A DNA stretch of 64,000 nt from Rhynchopus sp. YZ270_cl-10 (GCA_964035575.1 OZ037889.1:620001-684000); one strand, 5' to 3'. Counted from the stretch's first letter, positions 11,501 to 22,800 are shown. A program made the numbers and translations. Notes: generated from the sequence alone by a model not told the origin.

Positions 11501-14329
11501 CAAGGCGTTGTCGTCCTCTGTGCTCTGTGGTGCGGGGGTAGGGGCTGCAAGGGCGGCGCGTGCTGCAGTTGCTTCTGCCTGCGCTTCGACAGCGTATTGC
11601 TGCGACTCGTGCAGACGGCTCTTCATTTCCTTCAAGGCCTCATCAAGCTTTGCAATGCGGTGTGCCGACTTATGCGCCTCTTTGACCTTCTCCGCATCCT
11701 GCTGCAGCGTCTTCAATTCGGTTTTGAGCTGCGCAATCTTTGTCGACGTCTTTCTATCCAACGCGTCCTTCGTCTCCTTCAGATGCTTCAGATCCGCCTT
11801 GAGGGCTTGACACTGCTCACACCCTGCTGCAGTCTCCGTGGGTGCTGCGCTCTCCTCCGCGGCAGTAAAGACGCCGGGCTCTCCGGGGTCACCTCCAACA
11901 TCGACGAATGTACCACCCACGCCGCCTAGGGCATTGAGAGACTCTGTGGCGGCAGTGGCGGCAGCTTCTTTGAGTTGCTCGACCTCTTGGAGTGCTTCTG
12001 TGAGCTCTTCTTTGAGTTTGGTGCGTTCTGCGATGACGCTTTGGAGCTGTGTGTCCTTTTCGCCGAGGTCGTGCCGGAGAGAGTCGTTGTGGACCTTGAG
12101 GCACTGTGCCAGCTCCTTGGCCTCCTCCAGTTCGTTCTGCATCGCGTCGGTGTCTGCGGGGACATTGTCGTCAACAGGTGGCTCTCTCGCGGCAGGCTCC
12201 TTCTCGTCCTTCGGTGCAACACTCAACGCACTGTCTCTCGCCTCAATCGCCTTCGCAAGCTGCGCTTTCCGCTCCTCCAGGTCGTGCTGAAGCGACTGCA
12301 CATGGTGCTTCAGAACAAGCTCTGACTCACGCAGCCGCTCCAACTCCTCTTCCACCTCTGCATTGATCGGCGGCATGTCCAATGGGACGGGGGGTTCCTC
12401 TGCAGGAGAGTTCGGTGGGACAACCCCTTCCGGAAGGGTCTGTGGTGTGCCTGCAGAGGGCTCTGGCAGAGGGTTCTGGTCCTCCCATTGCGCGCTCGTG
12501 TCGCAGGTTTCTACGGGGGGGACCATCTCTCGTGCAGTCTCGGCGTGGGTGTCTTCGGCAGGGGTTGGGGCACGTTCGCTATCTGTGTCGGACGCAGTCT
12601 TGTCCTTCTTCTCATTGTCGCTCTCGACTTCCTTGGCGTCTTCAGCATCCTTGGCGTCCTTGGCATCCTTGGCATCCTTGGCATCCTTGGCGTCTTCGGC
12701 GTCTTTGACTTCCTTTGCGTCCTTTTCATCCTGTTCGTCCCGCCTTTCGTCTTCGTTCTGCCGAACAATGTTCCGGAGACGCATCTCATTGAGCTCATCA
12801 CGCAGCTTCGAAGACTCCTCCTTCTTCGTCAGCTCTTTCTGAAGAGAGTTGTTCCGGACTCTCATCAGCTCTAACTCTTCACGCAGCTTTTGACATTCTT
12901 CCAGACTTCCCGATGGGTGTTGGAAGGTCGGGGGGAGGGAGGGCGAGTCGGCAGGACTGACGACTTCTTTTGCGGCCTCCTTGAGTTCTTGGACCTGCTC
13001 TAGGGCAAGACGGAGGTCGGCACATCTGTTGGAGAGCTGGTCTTTGAGGGAGTCTGCCTCGGCTTTGATCTTTCTGTGGCTGTGGAAGTATGCGTCGTTC
13101 TTGCGTTGCAGGGTGTCGATGTCGCCTTGTGCCACAGCAAGGTGCTGTGTGAGGGAGGAGCATATAGACTCTGCAGAGGCCTCTGCCTCAGCAGACGCAA
13201 TCGTCTTTGTCTTGTAGAGGTCGACTTCGTCTGCCTTCTCCGCCAAGTCGTCGCGGAACTTCTTCAGCAGCATTGAGTCCAGCTGTGCCCGGTTCTCGTA
13301 CTCCTGGTTCTTCTCCTGAAGGTCTTTTGTCAAACTCTGGAGGTGGCTCAGCTCCTCCAGCTTTGCTGCAGTCGCTGCTGACGATGTGTTGGTGCTGTTT
13401 GTGTGCAGTTCGCGCATGCTGATAATGATGGTCTCGTCGTACTCGTGGAGTTCCTGTGCTTTCAACAGCTCTGCGCTTTGGCGTGTGAGTTGTGTATTTA
13501 AGGCAGTGATTTCTGCCTTGAGTGCTTCGTTTTCCTCTTGTGTCTGTTGTGTCGCTGCGGCCTCGGAGGGCCGTTTTGGTGTGCCGAGTTGTGAGTTGGC
13601 GCGTTCGAGTTTGATCTGGCGGAGGTTGCTTTGTATCTCTTCCGCTTCGTTGCAGTTGGTGGCGCGTGTCTGCTCGTAAGACTTCTCAAGGGTCTCAAGC
13701 GTCGTCGCCCACTCCGCCCGCCGTCTCTCCATCTCCAACTTTTCCTCCTCAAATTTGAGCTCCTCAATCCGCATCTCCTCCTTTTGAAGCTTCTTCGACT
13801 GCTTAATGTGTTCATGCTTGCGCTGTTCGATCGCCACCGCGTTCTGACAGTTCAGCAACTGCCCGAGCCACACCTCGAGAAGCTCTGCCTGCTTTTTGAG
13901 GTGTTTGTCGAGGTGCTTTTCTTCGCGCAGCATGGTGTCATTGATGGATTCGTTGCTTTGGATTTCGTTTTTGATGCGTTCGATTTCTTCGACACAATTT
14001 GAAAGCATTTCTTGCGCCACCTGGCCACGTGGCGGGCCGCCTTCCGAGGAGCATGGCGAGAGCGACGCACCTCCTTCAAGGCATGTGTCGTCCCACGACA
14101 CGGAGAGGCGGCGAGGGAGGGGAGAGGTACGTGGCGAGCCCTGACTGCTCAGAATCGACTGTCTCTTTGCTCCCATACCCGAGATGCTCATTTCCCTGAT
14201 ACGCAGCCGCAGGCTCTCATTCTCCTGCTGCGACTGCTCCAGCAGCTCCCGCAGCCGCGTCGGCGACGACTCGTCATTCACATCATGATTGACCACCTCC
14301 GCCTCCTCTCCCCGCTCGCCCTCATCCAT
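8591..14329 (-). CDS. Giant coiled-coil protein (about 1,887 aa)
   Basis: Very long heptad-rich protein, Glu/Lys/Ala/Gln-rich through most of its length, so probably a structural or tethering (cytoskeletal, centrosomal or golgin-like) protein; the role is not identifiable. The start ATG at 14327-14329 lies 49 bases after a pyrimidine tract ending in CACAG. An in-frame 75-bp stretch, 9050-9124, is probably an intron (GTATTC donor, CATACAG acceptor): translated, it would give hydrophobic residues quite unlike its neighbours. Notable parts: a short KDA/EDA repeat near residue 540 and a recurring motif, KKLW followed by AEE/AED and an Arg-rich helix, seen three times in the middle (KKLWLSEEA, KKLWDAEED, KKLWAAEDA). 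The tail is Ser/Pro/Arg-rich. It ends at a codon overlapping a GTATGT donor, so a further 3' exon is possible. Confidence 0.85.
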   Translation of the reverse strand: MDEGERGEEAEVVNHDVNDESSPTRLRELLEQSQQENESLRLRIREMSISGMGAKRQSILSSQGSPRTSPLPRRLSVSWDDTCLEGGASLSPCSSEGGPPRGQVAQEMLSNCVEEIERIKNEIQSNESINDTMLREEKHLDKHLKKQAELLEVWLGQLLNCQNAVAIEQRKHEHIKQSKKLQKEEMRIEELKFEEEKLEMERRRAEWATTLETLEKSYEQTRATNCNEAEEIQSNLRQIKLERANSQLGTPKRPSEAAATQQTQEENEALKAEITALNTQLTRQSAELLKAQELHEYDETIIISMRELHTNSTNTSSAATAAKLEELSHLQSLTKDLQEKNQEYENRAQLDSMLLKKFRDDLAEKADEVDLYKTKTIASAEAEASAESICSSLTQHLAVAQGDIDTLQRKNDAYFHSHRKIKAEADSLKDQLSNRCADLRLALEQVQELKEAAKEVVSPADSPSLPPTFQHPSGSLEECQKLREELELMRVRNNSLQKELTKKEESSKLRDELNEMRLRNIVRQNEDERRDEQDEKDAKEVKDAEDAKDAKDAKDAKDAKDAEDAKEVESDNEKKDKTASDTDSERAPTPAEDTHAETAREMVPPVETCDTSAQWEDQNPLPEPSAGTPQTLPEGVVPPNSPAEEPPVPLDMPPINAEVEEELERLRESELVLKHHVQSLQHDLEERKAQLAKAIEARDSALSVAPKDEKEPAAREPPVDDNVPADTDAMQNELEEAKELAQCLKVHNDSLRHDLGEKDTQLQSVIAERTKLKEELTEALQEVEQLKEAAATAATESLNALGGVGGTFVDVGGDPGEPGVFTAAEESAAPTETAAGCEQCQALKADLKHLKETKDALDRKTSTKIAQLKTELKTLQQDAEKVKEAHKSAHRIAKLDEALKEMKSRLHESQQYAVEAQAEATAARAALAAPTPAPQSTEDDNALVQYLKREIFALQEIASLNAHERDALAHELEKVRPAALNQTSSALHQTLSGTALQQTTSGLNQSSVHHTHDDDRVVALQGQIVTMRDEKETILNQQAATISVLRGRIDELEVASEMDGGSPSELSKKLWLSEEAVARAEQRLRDVERDQEQLKNRIIDLQNDLSDAQEEIDDLTRRLTEATAAAARSNAAHEAAALELKSLQDKAIDQNTSMESEDEIRRQTEAELMKSQSEVQALKKEVDILAEVKDKADEKLTQLHDKVKQSELLLQEEVANKKQTLSHAEAVEKELNEAKERSVRAQESLQLAEAEASKMREKIGSLELRLSEGLDMPSSDHAAAEVAKKLWDAEEDLARAQSKVAALQAELASRPTIVAAPDTSSVDKMVADAAKKLWAAEDALKVTEERLREAQKTISDQRLAISEHVREAVQDAPVEDTEALKALQTRVADAETALRLSKETEAQLGKKIAQLESDARTGDVSVVDELTRNLEWAEEARRNAEDKCRHSQQAIEDLQVEVATVKAQMQIQQQESVDETTQNSLDTSTARRKLAESELAKEKAIADGAHTAAALSRLRLEQTALRSQVDAAERQQAASENEAAAAKAAMKSAEAAAVAARESLLHEQHDLVREKARLQEQTHSVKAAEARTVEAVREKEIREREIESMNKEWNAVLAQLDEKSATHERVRESLRLENKDLKQRLSDALRERESAVTRAASDRRDRDALRSRLEDTEPAAHSHHAHFTAAHQHPQQPQQQPPQPHLNEPRSISPPPSIAYPSRHSFGDSLPQSKLEEHKVFPRIGFSTQFYPLYFLLQSSPHIQMNVRHLSEESRAFRNEVEDIKRQVVHMPSSKSASPSPAARAQTYYREVSPPPPNGGSPSPQRPQTSRLSNRRHDWESKHLEFEDNVTLLKVQLEGLSDAMKKSNAAAHHLSDKWDTAHDGYKGGGYASAPVSARGPRQPRSISPKRVCKEDS

Positions 14330-14921
14330 AATTCTTTCCTATTCACCCAAGCCTCTTTGGCATCAGGTTTTTTTGGGTCTGTGTGTGATAGGTGGAATAA
14401 GTGTGAGAGGTGTGAGAGGAGTTAGAGGAGTGCAAGAGGAAAGATGGTCTTTTCTTTTGTCTAAAGTAGCCAGAGGGGGGAGGGGAGAGGTGATATGTTG
14501 ACCGTGAAAAGTATTCGCAACACATTTCGTGACCTGAGGGAGGGGAGGGAAAGAGTAAAAAAGGTGGGGGGGAAAAAAGTTAGTACCTCCCGATAACGGT
14601 ATAACTCCCCTCTAGTCAGCGCTCGAGCATGCTATTTTAGCATATTACCCGGGGCACATGGTCACCGTGTCATATATAACACAGTAGGGCATATCCTAGG
14701 TATTGGTGCAGGAAATGCGCTAAAAACACACCATTTTATTTATATTTTGCCAGCAACACGCACACTCCAACCTTGGGCAAGCAACCAACAAAACAAAACA
14801 AAACAAAACAAAACAAAAAAACCTGAACGTAACGCACCCTTTTCCCATTCCACTTTCCCTTTTTTTCTTTTCTTTTCTTTTTTTGTTGAATTTATTCTGA
14901 AGATAATACTCCACACCCCCC
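14330..14921. other. Spacer between coiled-coil and BSD genes
   Basis: About 590 bases. It contains the pyrimidine-rich leader and CACAG (14379-14383 on the plus strand as CTGTG) of the downstream gene, then AT-rich DNA and a pure AAAAC pentamer run at about 14787-14818. No gene seen. Confidence 0.5.
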
Positions 14922-16227
14922 TCATGAGGAAGGTCCGGAGACATCTTCTTCCCATGGAAGTGATGTGTCTTCCGTGGCGGCTGTGGTGGTGCCTGCGGGG
15001 GTGGTGGTGGTGTCGTCTTCCCAGGGAAGCGCACCACCGAAGTAGTCCTCTGAGAGTGCAGAGGGCTGCTGCGTTCCCTGGGGGCTGTGTGCGGGTTTGT
15101 CTTGCGCTTGGGGGGAGGCAGAGGCTGGCTCGGGAGTGGGTGAAGTGGATGTAGCCTCTGAGGGGCCCTGCTCATAGAGCTCGACGGCGGCGGACAACGC
15201 AGTGTGTGCCTTCGCCAGCCCTGCGACAGGAAGGGAGGAGCGGTTCTCCTCGTCCTCCTCCTCCGCCTGTGCGGTAAGCTGCGCCACCTTCTGCTTGTGG
15301 TATCTGCAGCTCTCGTAGACACTGTCCTTGAGGTCGCTGCTCGTGCTGTTGCCACGTCCCAATATGCGTGTCAACAAAGCAGCGTTCTCCTCGCTTGTCT
15401 TTACCTCGCTTTCAAAAGTGCGGACCATCTCAACAATACGGCGGGTGTTCTCCTCCTCAGCCTTCACTAAAGTCAGGATTTCTGCGATTTTGTCGCCGTC
15501 CTGTGGATGTTTTTTGGAAATGAAATTTTGAAATATACCCGACTGTAGGGTGAACGACCTTTGCGTTGAAAAGTGTGGTGTTGGGTTTGTGAAAAAGGTA
15601 GGTTCAGTTTTATTTTAAAATTCATACCGAGGCGATCCCTCTGTTCTTCAACTTCTCTCCTGGCGCGAGGTTCCCTTTAGGGTCTTTGTTGAGTTCACGC
15701 AGGGTAGCTTCGAGGTCTGTTAGCGATTCGGTGTGCCGAGAGAGTTCGCGGACCTTCCAGACGTAGTTCTTCCAGAAGTCTGCATCGGAGACAAACTTGG
15801 GGGAGATCTTGAAGCGCACCTCTTCTAGGGGCTCGAAGGCTGCGCTTGCGATCTGGCGTTCGGCAGAGACTTCATCACGCTCCCAGGTGATGGAAGAGGG
15901 TTCTGTTCTGCCTGCAGGCCCTACTAGGAAGGTGTTTGGGTCGAGGTGCAGGTTCTGGACTAACACCCGCCACTCCTTCCGCCGTGTGTTCCATCCTTCT
16001 GGGATGTCTGCCCAAGGGGGCAAATCCCGTCCTTGTATCTCAGCTGGTGCTGCCGGTGCCTCACCCTCAAACGCCTTCTGTAAGTCCCCTTCCGCTATCG
16101 TCTCCCGCAGCTTCACTGCCCCGTCCATTGCCTGCTTCGACACAGTCTCTCCCAAGTTCTTTGCATTCTCCCCAAGCTCCTCTGCCCCCTTCTTAACAGT
16201 CTCAAGAGCTTGGTTAAACCAATCCAT
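14922..16227 (-). CDS. BSD-domain protein
   Basis: Two exons, 16227-15628 and 15500-14922, giving 392 residues. The 127-bp intron 15501-15627 has a GTATGA donor and a CACAG acceptor and is in phase 0. The N-terminal 50 residues form an amphipathic helix; the middle has the BSD signature (SDADFWKNYVWKV, residues 147-159, with the conserved Phe-Trp pair). After the intron come a coiled coil and an acidic Ser/Pro/Thr-rich tail that repeats the motif LPWE(E)D. BSD domains occur in TFIIH p62 and in synapse-associated and plant BSD proteins; with no other domain present, a membrane- or scaffold-associated role is as likely as transcription. The start ATG lies 24 bases after a pyrimidine tract ending in CTAG. 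Domain call fairly sure, function unknown. Confidence 0.8.
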
Positions 16228-16549
16228 TGTTTTTTTTTGTTTCTTTTTTTTCTAGAAGGGGAGGGGAAGGTGTTAGTGAGAGGGGGGAAATCGATGTGAA
16301 AAGGTGGGGTGGGTGGGGGAAGACTCGGCTTTTCTTTTCAGGATGTGGAGAAAATATGGGGCCAAAAAAAGAAAAAAAAATTGACGAACCTAAACTCAAT
16401 GCTTAGTCACCTTTAAAATATTGGGGAATATGATGGAAAGAAGACAGTGGAAAAGAGAGAAAAAGAAAGGGAAAGTGATTTGCCGTTGATGGAGGGGGGG
16501 TTTTTTTTTTTTCTTTTTTCGGTTTTTTTTTTTTTTTTTTTGTCGATAA

Positions 16550-16848
16550 CAGGCTCTCCGCTAGGATTTCCGATTTTGAAAATATTCTGTTGATGGTCCA
16601 CGTTGGTGGGGTACATGCTTGCGCCGCAGGCGCACGGTACGCAATTTTTTTTTTTACCAACGCCCGATTTTGACTTTTTTGGGACGTTTGAGCACTCACC
16701 TCTCCATATCTTCTTCTCCTGAGCTTTTTTGACAGGTAGAACGGGTCTGAACCACTCAACAGAACTTTTTTTTTTTTTTCTTTTTTCCCCCATTTTCAAA
16801 AAGTTCTGTTGACAATCAACAGAACTTTAGTACCTAGCGGAGTGCCTG
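16550..16848. mobile_element. hAT-like MITE, 299 bp
   Basis: Terminal inverted repeats CAGGCTCTCCGCTAGG (left) and CCTAGCGGAGTGCCTG (right), with an exact 8-bp target duplication, GTCGATAA, at 16542-16549 and 16849-16856. The 8-bp duplication and CAG start fit the hAT superfamily. No coding capacity. Inside are the shared motif GCGCCGCAGGCGCAC and an inverted AACAGAAC pair. It interrupts a copy of another dispersed repeat that continues at 16849 (GTCGATAATCGCC). Confidence 0.8.
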
Positions 16849-16856
16849 GTCGATAA

Positions 16857-17880
16857 TCGCCTTTAGCACCCCATCTTGGTGAACCAAGGTCTGTCCTCAA
16901 TTGGCGAAGCCTTTTTTTTTTTCTTTTTGAAATTTTCTTTTCTTTTGTACTACGTAAGGTAAAAGTACGGGTCGTCCTCGAAGCCTTTGAAAGCAGCTCT
17001 TCTGAAAGGACTCCTTCAGGATAGGTTCCTTTTTTCTTTTCTTCTATAAAAAAAATGGTTAGTGTGGGTATTTCTTTCTAGGGGACACAATAGCATGCAG
17101 TCTGATGCAACTAAAAGATCTGAACATCACGAAAGAGGTGAGAAAGACAGTACCAAGAAGGAAGCGTCTTGATAATAAAACGAAGAAGTAACAGATTTTA
17201 AAAAAGAGCGGCTTTTTTTTTTGAACACACTAAGAAGAGAAGAAGAAAAAAATAGTTTGTTAATATGCATCGGAGCAGGTACTCTTTCAAAGAGAAGAAG
17301 TTTTTTTGAATGATCCTAAGCCTCTTTTGTGATTCATTCACAAAAAATAATACAATAAGTCAAAGGGAAAGTGCTCAAAGGCTTTCCAAACACCTTCCCA
17401 GACATTGCATTGTTTTTTTTTTGATAAATTGTTTGGAGTAGTGTAGTTGCCTCTGTTGTGTAGCCACAGTTGTGCAATCTCCACTGTCAAGGTAGTGAGG
17501 TCCCCCCCTCCACTCCCTGAAATATAATTGAAGTGATAGTTTAAAAATAAAAATGAAATAAAATAGAAAACGACTTCGGGAATATGACAGTGAAGCATAC
17601 AGCATGAAAGACAAGAAAAACACTTTTTTTTTCGTTTACCACACCGCAAAAAAATAAAAAATAAAGAGAGATTTGTGTTTATTCACTGAATGTGAGTGAG
17701 GTGTATGTTAGTGAAAAAAACCAAATCCGCTAAAGCGGGCACCATCCGTCGTTTTTCGATTTCTATTTTGTCAATGCTTGATCATTCAAAAAATTATGTT
17801 GGTCGTCCTTTCCATCTAGCTGTTTCTTTTTGCTGAAAACGTTAGTGCGGACCGCCCTGGAGGGGATGCTCGCATTATTT
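16857..17880. other. Non-coding, dispersed short repeats
   Basis: No gene. It holds the rest of a CACCCCATCTTGG-type repeat (to about 16912), a degenerate AAGCCTC hairpin near 17306-17340, and a copy of the AGTGTAGTTGCC module at about 17418-17485 that is close to the one at 45655-45712. Otherwise AT-rich. Confidence 0.5.
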
Positions 17881-19253
17881 ATACATAGCGCTCTAATTAG
17901 AGTATTAGGGTATAATTAGAGTCTGGGATTTTGGGCCAAGTCAGTTAGAGTCCAGTTAGAGTATAATTAGAGTCGCTTTTCTTCAATTAGACTATAATTA
18001 GAGTGCAGTTAGAGCATAATTAGACTCTAACTACACTCTAATTATAGTCTAATTAGAGTAAAACAACAGGCTTCTTGTAGGTGCAAACGCCGTAAGGAAC
18101 CGGTCCCCCTAAGGTTCCTCTGTAGGACCCAGGTGCCCAGGTACCCACATAGCTGAAAATAAGACTTGGGGAACCGAGTTATCAGGACACAATATGTGAA
18201 GGCGCTGTGGGTCCGCCTGAAAGCGGGTCGGGGACCCGGTCGCGGGAGGGTGGGGGCCTAGTCCTAGTCCTACTGTACCTAGTACCCAGTACCGGGAGTA
18301 GGCGCAACCCGGGACTCGGGACCCGGCTTATTCTCAGCTATGGGTACCCAGGTACTCAAACCCGCGCAGTGGCACATGCCCTCAAGTGTGAGTGACCCAC
18401 ACATTAGGGAATGCGATGCAAAAACTCTATGTGCACCTTCGGTGCAACGGCGCAGACAGGCCAAGCAGCGTTGGACTCAGAGGAATGCCCGCTGTGCAGG
18501 TATCAAACATGAGAACCAACTCCCAGCAACAAGGGGCGCCTTTTGGCGGGCGTTATTGAAGGTGTTTCGGGTGCAAAGTTTTCTACAATTTTGATGCGCG
18601 GGTACAGAAGTGGTGTCTTGTTCTTTCATCTGTAGGAATGTAAATGTCAATCGCGTTTAACTACCACTAAGGGGTCGAAGGGATAATCCCAGTATCAACG
18701 GCTGTGTTGACGGGAAATCTATAGCGAGCATACGTTCATTTCATCCGAAGAAATACTACTTATGAACCCAGGAGAGATCCAAGCCTGAACGCGCTGAACA
18801 ACTACCCGCGATTGACTTAGATGTTATACCAAAGAGAATTCATAACAAAACAACACCCTGCCCCATACACCAAATAGCCATGCTTCAAGTGCATGCCCTG
18901 GGCCAAAATTCCTGTGCTACAAAGGCAACAAGACCATCCACAAGGAGTGTGAATTGTGCACTGGTTTTCTGGGGGAACAAACAATATTTTCTTGTGTCTG
19001 GTTCTCTGCAAGCAGAGAACAGACTTTCTGGATTACAAATTCGAATTTCTTGCACTAGCTATGCCCCCTGGGTTGATGGCTATAGCATTGATTGATGTGC
19101 CCCTCTTTATTGACCCTCTTATAGGACTCTAATTAGACTCTAATTAGAGTCCAGTTAGAGTATTAGAGTTCAGTTAGAGTTTTAAAGACTCTAATTATAC
19201 TCGAACTGCCGACTCTAATTATCTAGTTAGAGTCTAATTGGAGCGCTATGTAT
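17881..19253. mobile_element. TIR element, 1.37 kb, with decayed coding core
   Basis: Ends ATACATAGCGCTC and its complement GAGCGCTATGTAT, with a nearly matching 8-bp duplication outside (CATTATTT left, AATTATTT right). Both ends carry many subterminal copies of CTCTAATTAGAGT-like sequence. The interior, about 18350-19090, matches 36545-37330 in inverse orientation. In both copies short frames keep Cys pairs and KGNKT-H-KECELC spacing, which faintly resembles the Cys-rich C-terminus of piggyBac-like transposases. No intact frame remains. Superfamily uncertain. Confidence 0.65.
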
Positions 19254-19292
19254 AATTATTTATTGTTTTCTCTCAAAAAAAAATGGCACATG

Positions 19293-19869
19293 CAGTGTTT
19301 TTTCTAAGGGGGTTGGAGGGGGGCACTTTACACCCCTGGGATTTTTTTGGGGAAATACCGCCCCCCTCGAGGGGGGCGGTATTTTGGATTTTATTTTTTG
19401 GATTACTGTGGGTTTAAAGATCAGTGGGACATTTTCAAACACCATGTCGCTCACTCCGACCACTGCGCCGTCCGTCTACGCCCAGGACAGGCGTTTTTTG
19501 GTAGCAGTCAGCAAGTACTGCTGGCTAGAAGCCAACGCAGACGGGTACTATTGTACCCTCTGCCGCCGACACTACAACACTGGAGAGTGGGTATCAAGCC
19601 CAATGGACAACGTGCAGAGGCTGGACGAGAAAGCAGAGCGACACCACGTCAGCGTCGCCCACAGGAGAGCAACGATCCCAGCAACGATCCTCCTCCTATG
19701 TCTTGATAAAGTACGCTACACACACACCATGATATTCTGATGAGACTGAGGCCTCGTCGAGAAAGCTCGGAATACACCCAAAAATCCCTGAAAAACCACT
19801 TTTTCTGGGGAAAATTTTTTTTTACCGCCCCCCTCGAAATGAAAAACCCAAATCCTAGAAAAAACACTG
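19293..19869 (+). mobile_element. Small hAT-like element carrying a zinc-finger ORF
   Basis: Ends CAGTGTTTTTTCTAAGG and its near complement CCTAGAAAAAACACTG, flanked by ACATG at 19288-19292 and 19870-19874. A 5-bp duplication would fit the hAT5-type group rather than classical 8-bp hATs. Just inside is a perfect GC-rich palindrome (ATACCGCCCCCCTC and its complement, 19353-19381), half of which recurs at about 19828. The element is too short for a full transposase. Confidence 0.55.
19444..19740 (+). CDS. BED/TTF-type zinc-finger ORF (hAT transposase N-terminus)
   Basis: Open frame of 98 residues from the ATG at 19444. It reads like the N-terminal DNA-binding finger of hAT-family transposases: KYCWLEANADGYYCTLCRRH, then GEW, then a helix with KAERHHVSVAHRRA, giving CxxC followed by the paired His. 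It uses GC-richer codons than its surroundings. No catalytic RNaseH-like domain follows; a GTACGC near the end could be a splice donor but no later exon is visible. It is either the remnant of a transposase or a small DNA-binding protein left in a nonautonomous element. It is the only plus-strand frame in the window with recognisable domain content over its full length. Confidence 0.5.
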   Translation: MSLTPTTAPSVYAQDRRFLVAVSKYCWLEANADGYYCTLCRRHYNTGEWVSSPMDNVQRLDEKAERHHVSVAHRRATIPATILLLCLDKVRYTHTMIF

Positions 19870-19874
19870 ACATG

Positions 19875-22800
19875 CTGTCAAAAAAAGACGGGTTTTGGGC
19901 AAAAAAAAAAAATAGGGGTTTGCACTGAAAGAAGAGTGGGGGAGATAAAAGGCTATTAGAAACACCTCCCTTTTCGATACTTTCGAATTGAAAGTCGGAA
20001 CTGTCGGTTTGGGGAGGGGGCACCTGCTTTTTTTATTATTGTCCCCAATCAACTTTACATCAAACTGGGTAAAGATTCGTACCCAATATCTGAGGTATGT
20101 GCACACCACCCCGTTTCTCGAATTCCATCAAGGAACACTCTAGTGAAGGGGAAAATGGTTTCTTTAAAGTAAAGTTGATAGTCGACACTACGCAGGGTAC
20201 TGACGTTCTGTGGAGAGGGGAAAAAAATGGGGGTTGTAACCAATGAATCACTTTCTAAAAAAAAGACTATGGGGGAAAGAGGGCTGGGGTTGCTTGAGGA
20301 ATGGAAGTAACAAAAAACAACTTGAAAGATGAATGTGTATTTTTTTTGTGCACAGAAGACATCTCAAAAACACGAGGTTGCGAAGTGCAAAAAAAACACA
20401 TAAGACGCAAACGTAGACACGATGGGATTTAGCATGACCTAATCCTTGCGATATTTTCTTCACCTTAAAAAAGGGTGAAAATTGACAGTGCAAAAAACGC
20501 CTCTGGGACGCAGGCACTGACATAAAATAAAAAATAAAGTTTATAAGATGAAACCCAACCTACGTCTCTCGTTGCGTAGTCACCTTGAAGAGGGGAAAAA
20601 AAACACACAAACCCTAAACGGACAGTGTCTAGAGGAGAATGGGCTGGGAAAGGGGGGAGTATGGGTACTCCCCCCTTGATGAGACCCCGGTTATCTTGGG
20701 GAGCGGGAGGCCGTATTGCTGTGTGTCCGGGGAGGGGAACTCAGAATAGATCAAGAAAAGATATCTAAGTCAGAGCTGAAGCATATCCCCTTTTTCGGGG
20801 AAAAAGGGGAACTTCATTTCAGTGGGACCCAGAACCAGGGCCTGCAACTCCCCCCGTGGTAAAAAAAAAAAAAAAGGGGGAAAGAATTGGTTGTTTTAAG
20901 TGATATTACTGCAGTCTACAGTAGTTTATAGGGGATACTTTTTTATCGCACGGGTTCGTTTTGGTTTTATTTTTTTTTTTATTTTTTTGTCAAAAAATGG
21001 GGGGGGAAAAATGGCAGGGTGTGAACACCCTAACCGCACCCCTTTTATCTTCCTTATCACAATAATGATACAATGGAACAAGCTTTCTATGAGGGGCATG
21101 CTAACTTCTTTGATTACAAGAAAAACCAATTAATACTAATAGAAAAAGGGGTTAGTGAAAGGATACAAGCACTCTGTGCACAGCCGCCATCCCAGCTAAG
21201 ACACATGCAGTGCCATACGTTTTAACGCACCCAGAATAGGTTCTAATCTGAGTAATGCAACGAGGGGGGTGGGTCACCGTGGGTGGCGTCACTTTTTTTT
21301 TTTCCCTCCTCCCTTTAGCTTTTTTTTGCTAAATTGATACAGTGGCGCTGTCCGCAGTGTGAACTACACACACACAGAGCGCCTTTTTGTTGTATTCCGG
21401 AGGGGTTTTTTTTCTCTTTCTGATACACACGCTGCGTGTTTTTGTGAAAGCAAAAAAAAAAAGGGGGTTTGATAAGATGATTCTAAGATGGTCATCTTTT
21501 TGAAAATCTATAAAAAAAGCTTGAAATAAAACAGCCTGCTCGCGGGTAGTGTACCTTGGTACGTGACCCTTTTCGTTTTTTGTGCGGAAAGTGTGTAATA
21601 AATATATTCTGTGCTGATATTTTTTATTACACAATACGCTCCCACTGACTACCTGGCCGTGAGGAAACTTCTTTGAGGCCAACAAAATGAAGAGTGTATC
21701 CTAGGTCTCCAAGAGGTTGGTCGCTCGAAGCCTGACGACGAGATTGCGTCATGTGGCTGTGAATTGTGAAAGTTAAAAAGGGGGAGAGCGGTCAAAGATT
21801 AATAAAGGCTTTTTTTTGCTAGCAGAAACGACAAAACAAAAAGGAGAAATCTTAAGATTGAAATTGCTCATTGTGCACTGACATCTAAATAGAAAAAGGG
21901 GGTGGTGGTCAATACCACCGATGCTCTTGTTTCAGAAGAAACTCTTTGCAGGAGGTGAGAGAGAGGGGGCGAGCGGGGCGCAAAAATGCAACTAAAAAAA
22001 AGAGAAGAAGAAAAAAAACTGTAGGGGTTATTAGATGAACTTAAGCCTCTCTGTTAGTCTGATTAGATCACTTAATGTTTTGAACATCCCATGGGAACAA
22101 CCCATTTATCACAACTGAATGAAGTTTTCCGCACGGTCCCCTGTTTCCTCAAGAACCGACCCAGAAAAAAACCTCCTCATACAGTCCCACTCTGGCAAAT
22201 CACCACCGTACCTTTTTAGTTTTCTGTTGTTTAAACTATGTTATATTTGTTTTTATCAGCGAGAAGAAGAAAATACGGTCCTCTTTTTTTTGCCCGAAAC
22301 GCGCTGTGGGCTGTGGTAACTCCACAAGGTAAGACGGAATATCAGAGGTTGCGACTAACGTGACAACCCAGGGCTGGTCTACACAAACGTAGACATCCGC
22401 CTTTGTTTGGATACCAAGATGTACGTCGGGAAGACAATAGTAAACGTGCAGAACGCATCTGGAGGGCGTGGAGAAGGGGGAAAAAAAAATATGTGAAAAA
22501 TCGGTGTTGCATATGTAGAACACAGACACTTCACTGGATGCTTTGAAGGTGCTGACAAACAGGGAAAAGGGAACGCCACACTGTATTTTGTGAGGTCCCC
22601 CCCTTTGTGTGCAGAGTGAAGCGATGATTGATGTGGGGAATTCACTCTGTGAGGGGAGGGAAACATATCGGGGGGGTTTTTTGTGTCAAAAAGAATGACT
22701 ATTTTTGCATAGACGAATCGTGAAACACCTCAAAGCTAAGTAGTGACAGAGCTGAGATGACAGGAGGAAGCTCTGGTTCTGAGCAAAATAAAAGTTTAAA

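Noticed and set aside
9227-14425. Long frames on the plus strand and in other minus frames
   Set aside because: Shadows of the GC-biased coiled-coil gene; Arg/Ser/Leu-rich without domains.
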